A model generated the notes under the pieces. The model did not search any database and was not told where the DNA came from. It worked only from the letters and a program-made list of their open reading frames with translations. The position numbers were made by a program, and so were the translations under genes. Positions 52,101-59,869 of a DNA stretch of 64,000 nucleotides are shown here, piece after piece (within the stretch, counting starts at the first letter, position 1; every line of letters begins with the position of its first letter). This DNA comes from Erysipelotrichaceae bacterium 66202529. GTDB taxonomy: Bacteria; Bacillota_I; Bacilli_A; Erysipelotrichales; Erysipelotrichaceae. Location: contig CP046174.1 in assembly GCA_017161075.1 (NCBI GenBank), positions 1,240,001-1,304,000 on the forward strand, given 5' to 3'.

Positions 52101-53019
52101 GAAAATCGAGAAAAATGAAAATTTCAGTGTATCTCTGGGCTTTTCCTGGGACAGCGTGGAATGTGATGTAACAGCGTTGATACATACTGCGGACACTGTG
52201 ATGAAGCTAAATAAAAAGCGTCATTATGATGAGCTGCACGGTAGTGATGATATGCAGCACCGCCAGCTGCTTAGAAATCTGACAAAGCGTATCCAAAAAG
52301 GTGAGTATGTGGTTTACCTGCAGCCGAAGTATCATTTGAAAAGTCATATGGGAATCGGTGCAGAAGCATTGATTCGTCAAAAGCATCCGGAATTCGGTAT
52401 CCTGCCACCTTCTGAATTTATCCCTGTATTGGAATCCAACGGGGTGATTCGATATATAGATCTTTTCGTTTTTGAGGAGGTATGCAAGCTCTTACAGAAA
52501 TGGCAGCGGGATGATATGGTCGTATCTCTGAATTTTTCCAGAATCACACTGATGGAGGATGATATAATCAACAGTATGAAGAAAATTCTGGATATGTATG
52601 ATTTTCCAAGACAATGCCTGGAAATCGAAATGACAGAGAGTACCATGGAAAATTGTTCCGCTATGGTTTATAAAACCGTACAGGAAATCCGGCAGCTTGG
52701 CTTACGTATCTCGCTGGATGATTTCGGTATCCGCTACAGTAATCTGTCAGTTTTAAATGATATTCATTTTGATACGCTGAAGCTGGATAAGAGCCTGATT
52801 AAAACGCTGGTAAATGAGCAAAGAAGCCGTATTATCCTGCGCAATATCATCCAGATGTGCAGAGATTTGGATATTGAAATGATTGCGGAGGGTGTGGAAA
52901 CCAGCCGTCAGGAGGATATTCTGAAAACACTTGATTGTCCAAACGGACAGGGATACCTGTTTGCCCGGCCGATTCCGGTGGATACGTTTGAAGATCATTA
53001 TATTTTGCATCAAACATAG
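49180..53019 (+). CDS. Multi-domain c-di-GMP enzyme: PAS-GGDEF-PAS-GAF-GGDEF-EAL
   Basis: 1279 residues from ATG 49180 (GAAGGAGAG upstream). Order seen: N-terminal PAS-like (~20-140), a second PAS-like region (~250-400), GGDEF domain with intact active site RFGGDEF (474-478), a Cys-rich PAS-like segment (KCYEIMHRRKTPCPFCAR, ~630), a GAF-like region (~730-880), a second GGDEF with altered site RFNGDEF (949-953), and an EAL domain with E-A-L at 1062-1064 and the further catalytic motifs LNFS, EMTE, LDDFG, KLDKS, EGVE and GQGYLF. It could both make and degrade c-di-GMP; the second GGDEF is probably an allosteric or structural unit. No transmembrane segment, so cytoplasmic. Monocistronic. Confidence 0.9.
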   Translation: MGEDNIMLCEGLTEQLKAMIAYAPWACYFLKRDKELTILYGNDAFYTLLKQTRDDVRYKYKNSLSALLSTEKFSEGYRSDSKISEFLHDAEIDNETHRFYTQLKPMEAEDVYCCMSLDVSNFVLNKTRKEDMFQLLHILLKQLRQEAFVIDVKNQIVHMVNQKKFLAGFPEMLTYTAFFSEYADKALPLSEADHARLQHAYHKTMQQHVRTINEVKLTSGEWVRLQFCSYEKKEDGEAVIMGFIEDISKEKLEYVTYLKETQFYHMLLSEKQAYGHINITQDQFYGMGGIWNLYNELSEKLTYTQLYTRFIHKVVHPEDRRSYMELMDRSNLTQSYENGITRLKYEFRRIIEQNKMMWMEIEILLFKEPLQNELMALMYLTDIDERKKSSFQLRYESEFDQLTDVYNKKSAETKIMQCLRKQTEDLRAFLILDLDNFKEINDSFGHKAGDEILILFASQLKAVFHENCIVGRFGGDEFIVFMKQIASDQEIDEALLKLYQKLQEEKLYDIKFSAGITLVKGSSDYETVFAQADKTLYQVKNSQKGVYQYYNRTLSSIPDIREGIAEKTEGTGLSYENLELLEKKDFDTYLGEVGDIAYLVDPDTYDLLLGNTAFYDRVGLTKSQCRDKKCYEIMHRRKTPCPFCARANWSRDKFYLWKDMNTALEQEFLIKNKLILWKQQVVLLAIAVDISNDKSIVDSLESHATESHFLLSGIQHMQECVNFDDAMQSILETICHFFKAHHAGIWIMDEQSGLYTLKSEWIGCYSKDVWTLCEEEVAVLSAWLSAQKWNQPIKLENPQAMIGESFDMYQLMQSHHVENQHWIHLEEHGEEFGCLVINNTNANFQNVSFLESLSGFIVNEIKRHRLLQATLHANHYDLLTDVLNRNSYENNLSRYQSDVVHSLGVIVANIDNLKKINEDYGTVTGDQYIRHLANLMKMIFTQSDIYRFNGDEFLLVAINCEKAVLEHKVQMLKEKIEKNENFSVSLGFSWDSVECDVTALIHTADTVMKLNKKRHYDELHGSDDMQHRQLLRNLTKRIQKGEYVVYLQPKYHLKSHMGIGAEALIRQKHPEFGILPPSEFIPVLESNGVIRYIDLFVFEEVCKLLQKWQRDDMVVSLNFSRITLMEDDIINSMKKILDMYDFPRQCLEIEMTESTMENCSAMVYKTVQEIRQLGLRISLDDFGIRYSNLSVLNDIHFDTLKLDKSLIKTLVNEQRSRIILRNIIQMCRDLDIEMIAEGVETSRQEDILKTLDCPNGQGYLFARPIPVDTFEDHYILHQT

Positions 53020-53303
53020 CAGCCTTCCTGCGGATTCTTGTTTTCGTTTCTGGTTGCTTTGAGATGTTTTACATTCTGGAGGATACAGTGATAATTCTCA
53101 TGAGAGTTCATACCTTTCTATATATAACAAAGCATAGAGCAAGGAAAAAGCTTCTTCCAGTTGCATAATGTCATGGATCGAATGAAAGGATTATTAAAAA
53201 AAATTCATACATTAGCTGTATTACAGGCATATGTAATTTTGAAGTTTATGCTTTCTACATTTACATAGGAATCCATATCTTATATTATTATATATGAGTA
53301 AAG

Positions 53304-53348
53304 AGCTGTCATTGTTGTATACGTATCAATATAATGACAGCTTTTTTT
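53304..53348 (+). terminator. Terminator directly upstream of the MazG-like gene
   Basis: AGCTGTCATT / AATGACAGCT, 10-bp perfect stem, seven T, ending 19 nt before the next ATG. It either ends upstream transcripts or acts as an attenuator for the MazG-like gene. The rest of 53020-53300 shows nothing. Confidence 0.75.
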
Positions 53349-53366
53349 GATAAGGAGGCCATTTAT

Positions 53367-53669
53367 ATGCAAAATACAGTTAAAAGATTCGTGATGCAGA
53401 ATTCACTGGAGCGTAATGAAAAAATTTGGTATATTGATTTAGTGAGTGAAATAGGCGAGTTGGGCAAAGAGATTTTGAAAGAAACAGATTATGGGAAAAA
53501 GGATTATGCTTTGAATGAAACAAGTGTGGAAGAAATGGGAGATTGTTTATTTTCTCTATTGGGATTATGCTGTGAAATGAATATAGAGGCAGAGAAAGCA
53601 TTAAAGGCTGCATTAAGTAAGTATCAAAAGCGAAAGGAATGTAAAGGAGATATTGGATCAAATAATTAA
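53367..53669 (+). CDS. MazG-like nucleotide pyrophosphohydrolase
   Basis: 100 residues from ATG 53367 with AAGGAGGCC upstream. The two acidic metal motifs of the all-alpha NTP-PPase fold are present: EIGELGKEILKE and EEMGDCLFSLLGL. The size fits single-domain MazG-like proteins that hydrolyse (d)NTPs to monophosphates, a house-cleaning or stress role. It sits immediately after a strong terminator hairpin, so an own promoter is not obvious. Confidence 0.8.
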   Translation: MQNTVKRFVMQNSLERNEKIWYIDLVSEIGELGKEILKETDYGKKDYALNETSVEEMGDCLFSLLGLCCEMNIEAEKALKAALSKYQKRKECKGDIGSNN

Positions 53670-53672
53670 ATG

Positions 53673-53730
53673 GAAATGTGAAGAAGTATGTGTAAGTACA
53701 TGAGGGAATGTGAAGAAGCATGTGTAAGTA
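53673..53730 (+). repeat. Two direct repeats of ~26 bp
   Basis: ATGTGAAGAAGTATGTGTAA (from 53676) and ATGTGAAGAAGCATGTGTAA (from 53708), 32 bp apart with one mismatch, both continuing with GTA. Located just after the MazG-like stop. The 53731-54226 interval has no supported gene. Confidence 0.6.
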
Positions 53731-54149
53731 AAACCAGATTTCGATATGTAGGTGACGAATCAGGAAATTTAGATTTTTATTATACTTTTTAAATTTTTAA
53801 ACTGCACTTCAATGCTTGTATAATTGAGATTATGGGGTGTAGCTTTTCACTATTCTTCCATGTTCATTATCTTTTATTGCTTGTCATATTTTTTGATAGC
53901 TGTTGACAATGTATCCTTGATGTTCTTTGCTTCTTCCATAGTTTATTATTATGTATATCTGTATGTTTTCTATCTGAAATGTGTGAAAAGAGCAGACATC
54001 CTTTTTATAAGGGTACATGGTTCTTTTTATATCCGATGTGTGAGGATAAAGGCTTACGCTTTTTCCTATGCAAGTATGGCCTTGCTCTGACTGCTATAGA
54101 ATGCATATGGCAGTGCCATTTTGCTGAATTATAATGTCTGTTATTGGAT

Positions 54150-54174
54150 ATCGCAGGTATCACTGCGATACCTG
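54150..54174. promoter_or_regulatory. Mutually exclusive hairpins upstream of nrdA
   Basis: TATCGCAG (54150-54157) can pair with CTGCGATA (54163-54170), while CAGGTATC (54154-54161) can pair with GATACCTG (54167-54174). The arms overlap, so only one can form. Confidence 0.4.
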
Positions 54175-54226
54175 TACAGCGTGTGATACGGTTGTGTTTG
54201 CACACTTTTGTTTTCAGTCATTTAAG

Positions 54227-54256
54227 TTGCGTAAAAGCTGAGATTTCCCCTATACT
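54227..54256 (+). promoter_or_regulatory. Promoter of the nrdAB operon
   Basis: TTGCGT (54227-54232), 18-nt spacer, TATACT (54251-54256). No clear NrdR box was recognised. Confidence 0.55.
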
Positions 54257-54279
54257 AATATAAGATAGGTGGTATGTAT

Positions 54280-56796
54280 ATGAAGATACAGAAAAGAGAT
54301 GGACAGCTTCAGGAATTTGAAGGAGAAAAAATTGCACAGGCAATTAGAAAGGCATTTCGCAGTACGAATACAGAAATAGAGGAAGCGGTACTGCAGGAAA
54401 TCATAGCGGATATAACAGAGGCAGCCATATCCAATGAGCAGCTGCTCAGTGTCGAGGTCGTGCAGGATCTTGTGGAAGAAGAGCTGATGCAGCATCAGTA
54501 TTATAAGGAAGCAAAGAGCTATATTTTGTACCGGCAGAAGCGCAATGAATCCAGACAGGTGCTGCATGATCTGGTGCAGGCAGTACAGCAGGAGGAGCTT
54601 GGTACCGTTCTGGCAGATATTCAGCAGACATATCGTGAGGAGGTCTATGATCTTCGCAATCTGCTTATGAAATTTCATTCCTTTTTGAAAGAGGATATGA
54701 GAAGGGATGAGCGTTTGCGTATGCTGATCAAGGCCAGTGTGGAGCTGATCAGCAAGGAAGCACCGAAATGGGAATATATCGCCTCCCGTTTTCTTTCCTA
54801 TGAGCTGCATGAGGAAATCAGTGCCCGTATGCAGAAGCTGGAGCTTTCCCGGTTCAGTAACAAGCTGAAGTACCTGGAGGAGCAGGGATATTATGGAGAT
54901 TATATCCGCAAGGCTTACAGCGATGCTGAAATAGATGAGCTTGGCGCATATCTGAAGGATGAGCGGGATGCCCTGTTTACGTATAGCGGCCTGGAGCTTG
55001 TGAAAAAACGCTATCTGATGTGTTCTCATTCCCATGAGGTACTGGAAACACCACAGGAGATGTTTATGGGTATCGCTATGCATCTGGCAATGCCAGAAAA
55101 AGAGCGTGTATACTGGGCAAAACAGATATATGACATTCTCTCCCAGCTGCAGGTGACCATGGCGACACCAACCATGTCCAATGCCCGCAAGCCGTATCAT
55201 CAGCTATCCAGCTGCTTCATCGATACAGTGGAGGATACGCTAAATAATATTTACAAGAGCATTGATAATTTTGCACAGGTATCCAAATACGGCGGCGGTA
55301 TGGGACTGTATTTTGGAAAGGTGCGTGCCAATGGCAGTGATATCCGCGGATTTGAGGGCGCAGCAGGCGGTGTGATCCGCTGGATCAAGCTGGTAAATGA
55401 TACCGCAACAGCAGTAGACCAGCTGGGTGTGCGTCAAGGGGCAGTTGCCGTCTATCTGGATGCTTGGCATAAGGATTTACCGGAGTTTTTGAATCTGCGC
55501 ACAAATAACGGGGATGACCGTATGAAGGCACATGATGTGTTTCCGGCGGTGTGCTATCCGGATTTATTCTGGAAGATGGCGAAGGAGGACTTAAATGCGA
55601 CCTGGTATCTGATGTGCCCGCATGAAATTCATAAAATAAAAGGCTATCACCTGGAGGATTTCTATGGTGAGGAATGGGAGGAGCGTTATTTTGACTGTGT
55701 GCAGGATCCCCGCGTTCCAAAGCGTGCCATGGTGTTAAAGGACTTAGTGCGTTTGATACTGAAGTCCGCTGTAGAAACAGGAACACCGTTTACATTTAAT
55801 CGTGATCATGTGAACCGTATGAATCCCAATTCTCATGCCGGCATGATTTACTGCAGCAATCTCTGTACGGAAATTGCACAAAACATGAAGGCGCTGGAGC
55901 TGGAGGAAAGCCGCATCGTGGAAGTGAATGGTGAAACGATCGTTGTGAATGAGAGTAAGTCGGGGGATTTTGTTGTTTGTAATCTTGCCAGTCTGTCTCT
56001 TGGAAATATCGATGTAAATAAGGATGAGGAGCTGTCGCATATTATTCACGTCATCGTCCGTGCGCTGGATAATGTCATCGATCTGAATTATTATCCGATT
56101 CCCTATGCGAAAATAACCAATCGAAAATACCGCCCAATCGGCCTTGGTGTCAGCGGCTATCATCATATGCTGGTGAAGCAGGGATTGCGTTTTGAATCAG
56201 AAGAGCATTTACAGTTTACTGATGCCTTATTTGAAAAAATCAATTACTATGCTATTCAGGCAAGCAGTGAGCTGGCAAAGGAAAAGGGAAGCTATCAGGA
56301 ATTTACGGGAAGCGACTGGCAAAGCGGTGCCTATTTTACAAAGCGCAGCTATGTGTCCGATTCCTGGAAGCAGCTGGAAGCACTGGTGCAAAAGCAGGGA
56401 ATGCGCAATGCATGGCTCATGGCAATCGCACCGACCAGTTCCACCTCCATCATTGCCGGTACTACGGCCGGTGTGGATCCGATTATGAATAAGTATTTTC
56501 TGGAGGAAAAAAAGGGCAGTATGATTGCCCGTGTTGCACCGGATCTGGATGCAAAGACCTTCTGGCTGTATAAAAATGCACATCTGATCGATCAGGAATG
56601 GGTAGTGCGCGCAGCTGGAATCCGGCAGCGTCATATTGATCAGGCACAATCTGTCAATCTGTACATTACCAATGAGTTTACACTGCGGCAGGTTCTGATG
56701 CTGTATATTCATGCCTGGGAATATGGGGTGAAAACGATATACTATGTCCGCAGCAAGTCACTGGAGGTTGAGGAATGCGAATCCTGTGCATCCTAG
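54280..56796 (+). CDS. nrdA: Ribonucleoside-diphosphate reductase, class I alpha subunit
   Basis: Reduces ribonucleotides to deoxyribonucleotides. 838 residues from ATG 54280, which is better spaced from AGGTGG than the ATG at 54274. An N-terminal ATP-cone (KIQKRDGQLQEFEGEKIAQAI) gives allosteric control of activity. The barrel domain has the redox Cys in QLSSCFIDT, the active-site block YCSNLCTEI with the thiyl-radical Cys, and PTSSTSIIAGTT; C-terminal CESCAS supplies the thioredoxin-exchanged Cys pair. It is followed 12 nt later by nrdB. Confidence 0.95.
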   Translation: MKIQKRDGQLQEFEGEKIAQAIRKAFRSTNTEIEEAVLQEIIADITEAAISNEQLLSVEVVQDLVEEELMQHQYYKEAKSYILYRQKRNESRQVLHDLVQAVQQEELGTVLADIQQTYREEVYDLRNLLMKFHSFLKEDMRRDERLRMLIKASVELISKEAPKWEYIASRFLSYELHEEISARMQKLELSRFSNKLKYLEEQGYYGDYIRKAYSDAEIDELGAYLKDERDALFTYSGLELVKKRYLMCSHSHEVLETPQEMFMGIAMHLAMPEKERVYWAKQIYDILSQLQVTMATPTMSNARKPYHQLSSCFIDTVEDTLNNIYKSIDNFAQVSKYGGGMGLYFGKVRANGSDIRGFEGAAGGVIRWIKLVNDTATAVDQLGVRQGAVAVYLDAWHKDLPEFLNLRTNNGDDRMKAHDVFPAVCYPDLFWKMAKEDLNATWYLMCPHEIHKIKGYHLEDFYGEEWEERYFDCVQDPRVPKRAMVLKDLVRLILKSAVETGTPFTFNRDHVNRMNPNSHAGMIYCSNLCTEIAQNMKALELEESRIVEVNGETIVVNESKSGDFVVCNLASLSLGNIDVNKDEELSHIIHVIVRALDNVIDLNYYPIPYAKITNRKYRPIGLGVSGYHHMLVKQGLRFESEEHLQFTDALFEKINYYAIQASSELAKEKGSYQEFTGSDWQSGAYFTKRSYVSDSWKQLEALVQKQGMRNAWLMAIAPTSSTSIIAGTTAGVDPIMNKYFLEEKKGSMIARVAPDLDAKTFWLYKNAHLIDQEWVVRAAGIRQRHIDQAQSVNLYITNEFTLRQVLMLYIHAWEYGVKTIYYVRSKSLEVEECESCAS

Positions 56797-56808
56797 AAGG
56801 GAGAAGCT

Positions 56809-57852
56809 ATGAGTGATTTATTAAGAAAACCGTTATTTAATGAGCATGGGGACTGCGAGGTAGGTAAGCGCCGCATGATCAATGGGAATACAACCAATCT
56901 GAATGATTTTAATAATATGAAATACACCTGGGTATCGGACTGGTACCGGCAGGCGATGAATAATTTTTGGATACCTGAGGAAATCAATCTGAATCAGGAT
57001 GTTAAGGATTATCGCCGGCTGCATGAGGCAGAGAAAACCGCGTATGACAAAACGCTGTCCTTTCTGATTTTTCTGGATTCCATCCAGACAGCAAACTTAC
57101 CCAATGTCGGTGAATATGTAACAGCCAACGAGGTCAATCTGTGTCTGACAATACAGGCTTTTCAGGAGGCTGTGCATTCCCAGAGCTACAGCTATATGCT
57201 GGATTCCATCTGTTCCCCGCAGGAGCGCAATGATATTTTGTATCAGTGGAAGGACGATGAGCGTCTGTTAAACAGAAATAAGTTCATAGGGGATTTGTAT
57301 AATGACTTTCAGGAGCATAAAGACGGTCTGCATCTGATGAAAACGATGATGGCGAATTATATTCTGGAGGGTATTTACTTTTATTCCGGCTTTATGTTTT
57401 TCTATAATCTGGGAAGAATGGGGAAAATGCCTGGCTCCGTACAGGAAATCCGCTATATCAACCGGGATGAAAATACGCATCTCTGGCTGTTTCGCTCGAT
57501 GATTTTAGAACTGCAGAAGGAAGAACCGCACCTGTTTACAGAGGAGCTGATTCAGGAGTATAAGGATATGCTGCGCCATGGTGTGGAGGAGGAAATCCGC
57601 TGGGGAGAATATGTTATCGGAAATAACATCGAAGGTCTGACGATGGAGATGGTGTCTGATTATATTCATTACCTGGGAAATCTTCGCAGCAATTCACTGG
57701 GCTTCGGTCCTCTGTATGAGGGCTTTGAAAGTGAGCCGAAATCTATGGAGTGGGTGTCAATGTATGCGAATGCGAATCTGATTAAAACGGATTTCTTTGA
57801 AGCACGTTCCTCAGCATATGCGAAAAGCAGTGCGCTGGTGGATGATCTATAA
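56809..57852 (+). CDS. nrdB: Ribonucleoside-diphosphate reductase, class I beta subunit
   Basis: 347 residues, ferritin-like, carries the dimetal-tyrosyl cofactor. Metal ligands can be read as D in FLDSIQ, E and H in QEAVHSQSYSYM, E in YILEGIYFYSGF, and E/H in RDENTHLWLF. The Tyr after EAVHSQSY corresponds to the radical Tyr122 of E. coli NrdB, so a standard tyrosyl-radical enzyme is predicted. AGAAGGGAG precedes the ATG. A terminator follows. Confidence 0.95.
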   Translation: MSDLLRKPLFNEHGDCEVGKRRMINGNTTNLNDFNNMKYTWVSDWYRQAMNNFWIPEEINLNQDVKDYRRLHEAEKTAYDKTLSFLIFLDSIQTANLPNVGEYVTANEVNLCLTIQAFQEAVHSQSYSYMLDSICSPQERNDILYQWKDDERLLNRNKFIGDLYNDFQEHKDGLHLMKTMMANYILEGIYFYSGFMFFYNLGRMGKMPGSVQEIRYINRDENTHLWLFRSMILELQKEEPHLFTEELIQEYKDMLRHGVEEEIRWGEYVIGNNIEGLTMEMVSDYIHYLGNLRSNSLGFGPLYEGFESEPKSMEWVSMYANANLIKTDFFEARSSAYAKSSALVDDL

Positions 57853-58070
57853 TTCGTTATTTACAAAAGCAGCCTAGCTGTACATTCTTATGAAAGTGTG
57901 AGTGTAAGAAAAAATACAGGCAGTGTTTGTATAGTGATATGCTGTGATTGATAATGAAAACGACGTGTCGTAAACTATGATTTTAGAATGAAATACAGAT
58001 GCTGACCGTTATATTTTTATGAAGGTGTACAGGTCTGTATTAGACTGTATAAGAACAAGGCTATACGAGA

Positions 58071-58095
58071 AAGGGGATATCCAATCTCCTTTTTT
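58071..58095 (+). terminator. Terminator of nrdAB
   Basis: AAGGGGAT / ATCTCCTT (one G-T pair) followed by a T-run. The remainder of 57853-58290 shows no gene. Confidence 0.65.
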
Positions 58096-58296
58096 GTTGC
58101 TTTTTGGAATCAATTTATTCTAACAGACTTCTACATGACTGTATTTCATCCACTGTAATGAATTGTATAAGGTATAATTCCATTGAACATAAAATAAACA
58201 TACAAGGATGAAATCATATGGTGAGCAAATGAATTGTTTCTACAGTTAGCCTATGGTAATATTTTTGTAGTTACATTAGGTCAAGGAGGTCATGTT

Positions 58297-58647
58297 ATGA
58301 ACTATGTATATGCATCCCGTATGGGGAAAACAGAAAAATTGATACAGAAGCTTGCAATTCATGCGATGAAAATAGAAAACGGTACTGAGAAGGCTGAGGG
58401 AGATTTTATCCTGTTCACCTATACGGATGGAAATGGCATTGTTCCAAAAGCTGTAGAAAGTTTTCTTGAGCTTAACGGCGGCAGACTGAAGGGGGTTATT
58501 GCTGGAGGAAGCAAAGAACGGCATGCCGCAACGTTTGGCTGGGCAGGAGATGTGATTGCTGAGAAATATCATGTACCATGCCTGTATAAGGTAGATGGCG
58601 AAGGTAGTGAAGAAGATGTTGTAAATATCAAGAAGGTAATCCGATAG
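58297..58647 (+). CDS. nrdI: NrdI-like flavodoxin
   Basis: 116 residues from ATG 58297 (AAGGAGGTC upstream). FMN-binding flavodoxin-like core: YASRMGKTEKLI for the phosphate loop, FTYTDGNGIVP for the second loop, then LKGVIAGGSKERHAATFGWAGD and VPCLYKVDGEGSEEDV, in the NrdI order. NrdI supplies superoxide for assembling the Mn(III)2-Y cofactor of class Ib reductases. The usual SGNRNFG-type loop is replaced by GGSKERHAATFG, so the fit is not perfect. Closeness to nrdAB supports the role. It is ~440 bp downstream and beyond a terminator, so it is separately transcribed. Confidence 0.82.
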   Translation: MNYVYASRMGKTEKLIQKLAIHAMKIENGTEKAEGDFILFTYTDGNGIVPKAVESFLELNGGRLKGVIAGGSKERHAATFGWAGDVIAEKYHVPCLYKVDGEGSEEDVVNIKKVIR

Positions 58648-58658
58648 GATTGCTTTTC
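58637..58658 (+). terminator. Weak terminator at the nrdI stop
   Basis: AATCC-GATA-GGATT overlapping the stop codon, followed by GCTTTT. Confidence 0.35.
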
Positions 58659-58732
58659 TTATGAGATTGAACGCTTAAATAAAAGGAAGTTTGTTCTTAC
58701 TGAGCATATTTTATCTTTCGCGGTCATCATTC

Positions 58733-58761
58733 TTTCACTTTTTTTATTTGCGTGGTATATT
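58733..58761 (+). promoter_or_regulatory. Promoter of the first ldh
   Basis: TTTCAC (58733-58738), 17-nt spacer, TATATT (58756-58761). Downstream, TGGGT and ACCCA near 58773-58798 form a loose dyad. Confidence 0.5.
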
Positions 58762-58814
58762 ATGGTTAGATTTGGGTAACATATAGTAACAACCCATGCA
58801 AAGGAGGCTTTCTA

Positions 58815-59765
58815 ATGAGTGAGAAAAGAAAAATCGTACTGGTTGGTACCGGCTTTGTCGGTATGAGCATGGCATATAGCTTTTTGAGTACCGGAGGAAT
58901 TGATGAACTGGTGCTGATTGACGTAGCGAAGGAAAAAGCAGTCGGCGAGGCGATGGATTTACAGCATGGTCTGCCGTATGCCAGAGGAAAGATGGATATT
59001 TATGCAGGAGATTATGAGGATTGCAGAGATGCCAGTGTCGTTGTTATTACCGCTGGTGCAGCACAGAAGCCGGAGGAAACACGTCTTGATTTAACGGCAA
59101 AAAATGCAAGAATCATGAAAAGTGTCGTAGAGAGTATTATGACAAGTAGCTTCGATGGTATCCTTGTTGTTGCAAGCAATCCGGTGGATGGTATGACCTA
59201 TCTAGCACAAAAGGTGAGCGGACTGCCAAAGGAGCGTGTAATCGGTTCCGGAACGATCCTTGACACGGCGCGTTTACGCTATATGATGAGTGAATATTTA
59301 GATGTTTCCAGCTCCAACATCCATGCATACATTATGGGGGAGCATGGAGACTCCAGCTTTGTACCCTGGACACATGCCTATGTAGGCAGTAAGTCACTGC
59401 TGGAGCTGCTGGATGAACAGGGAAAGCCGTTATCCGATCTGCATGATATTTATACGAATGTCCAGCAGGCGGCTTATGAAATTATCAATCGGAAAAAGGC
59501 AACCTTCTATGGAATCGGGTTATCCTTAAACCGTCTTGTGCATGCAATCCTGGATGATGAAAATGTGATTCTGACTATTTCTGCCTATCAGGAGGGCGAA
59601 TATGGACAGAAGGGTCTGTATATCGGAGTACCTGCTGTTGTCAACCGTCAGGGAATTCGTGAAGTCATCCGTTTAAAGCTGAATGAGGTTGATCAGGCAA
59701 AATTTAATGCCAGCTGCGATACGTTAAAGGGTATCAATCGTGATGTGATAGATCCACTCCTTTAA
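58815..59765 (+). CDS. ldh: L-lactate dehydrogenase (first copy)
   Basis: 316 residues. NAD-binding GTGFVGMSMAY at the N-terminus; active-site loop QKPEETRLDL where the Gln specifies lactate/pyruvate over malate; substrate Arg in LDTARLRYMM; catalytic His in IMGEHGDSSF. It regenerates NAD+ by reducing pyruvate to L-lactate. AAGGAGGC precedes the ATG, and a promoter is visible. A close paralogue follows directly. Confidence 0.95.
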   Translation: MSEKRKIVLVGTGFVGMSMAYSFLSTGGIDELVLIDVAKEKAVGEAMDLQHGLPYARGKMDIYAGDYEDCRDASVVVITAGAAQKPEETRLDLTAKNARIMKSVVESIMTSSFDGILVVASNPVDGMTYLAQKVSGLPKERVIGSGTILDTARLRYMMSEYLDVSSSNIHAYIMGEHGDSSFVPWTHAYVGSKSLLELLDEQGKPLSDLHDIYTNVQQAAYEIINRKKATFYGIGLSLNRLVHAILDDENVILTISAYQEGEYGQKGLYIGVPAVVNRQGIREVIRLKLNEVDQAKFNASCDTLKGINRDVIDPLL

Positions 59766-59786
59766 TTCAGACAGTTTTCTGCAGGG

Positions 59787-59824
59787 GATAAGGAAATGAT
59801 TGGCATTTTCTTATCTCCTTTTTT
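59787..59824 (+). terminator. Terminator between the two ldh genes
   Basis: GATAAGGAAAT / ATTTTCTTATC with one mismatch, followed by CTCCTTTTTT. The second copy has no obvious promoter after it, so it may depend on readthrough. Confidence 0.65.
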
Positions 59825-59869
59825 ATGGTAAAGTTAAAAGGAAAAGAATATCTGGAGGTTATATTGTTT

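Noticed and set aside
53824..54090. 88-residue aromatic-rich frame before nrdA
   Set aside because: No ribosome site; Tyr/Phe-rich because of AT-rich sequence; not protein-like enough to call.
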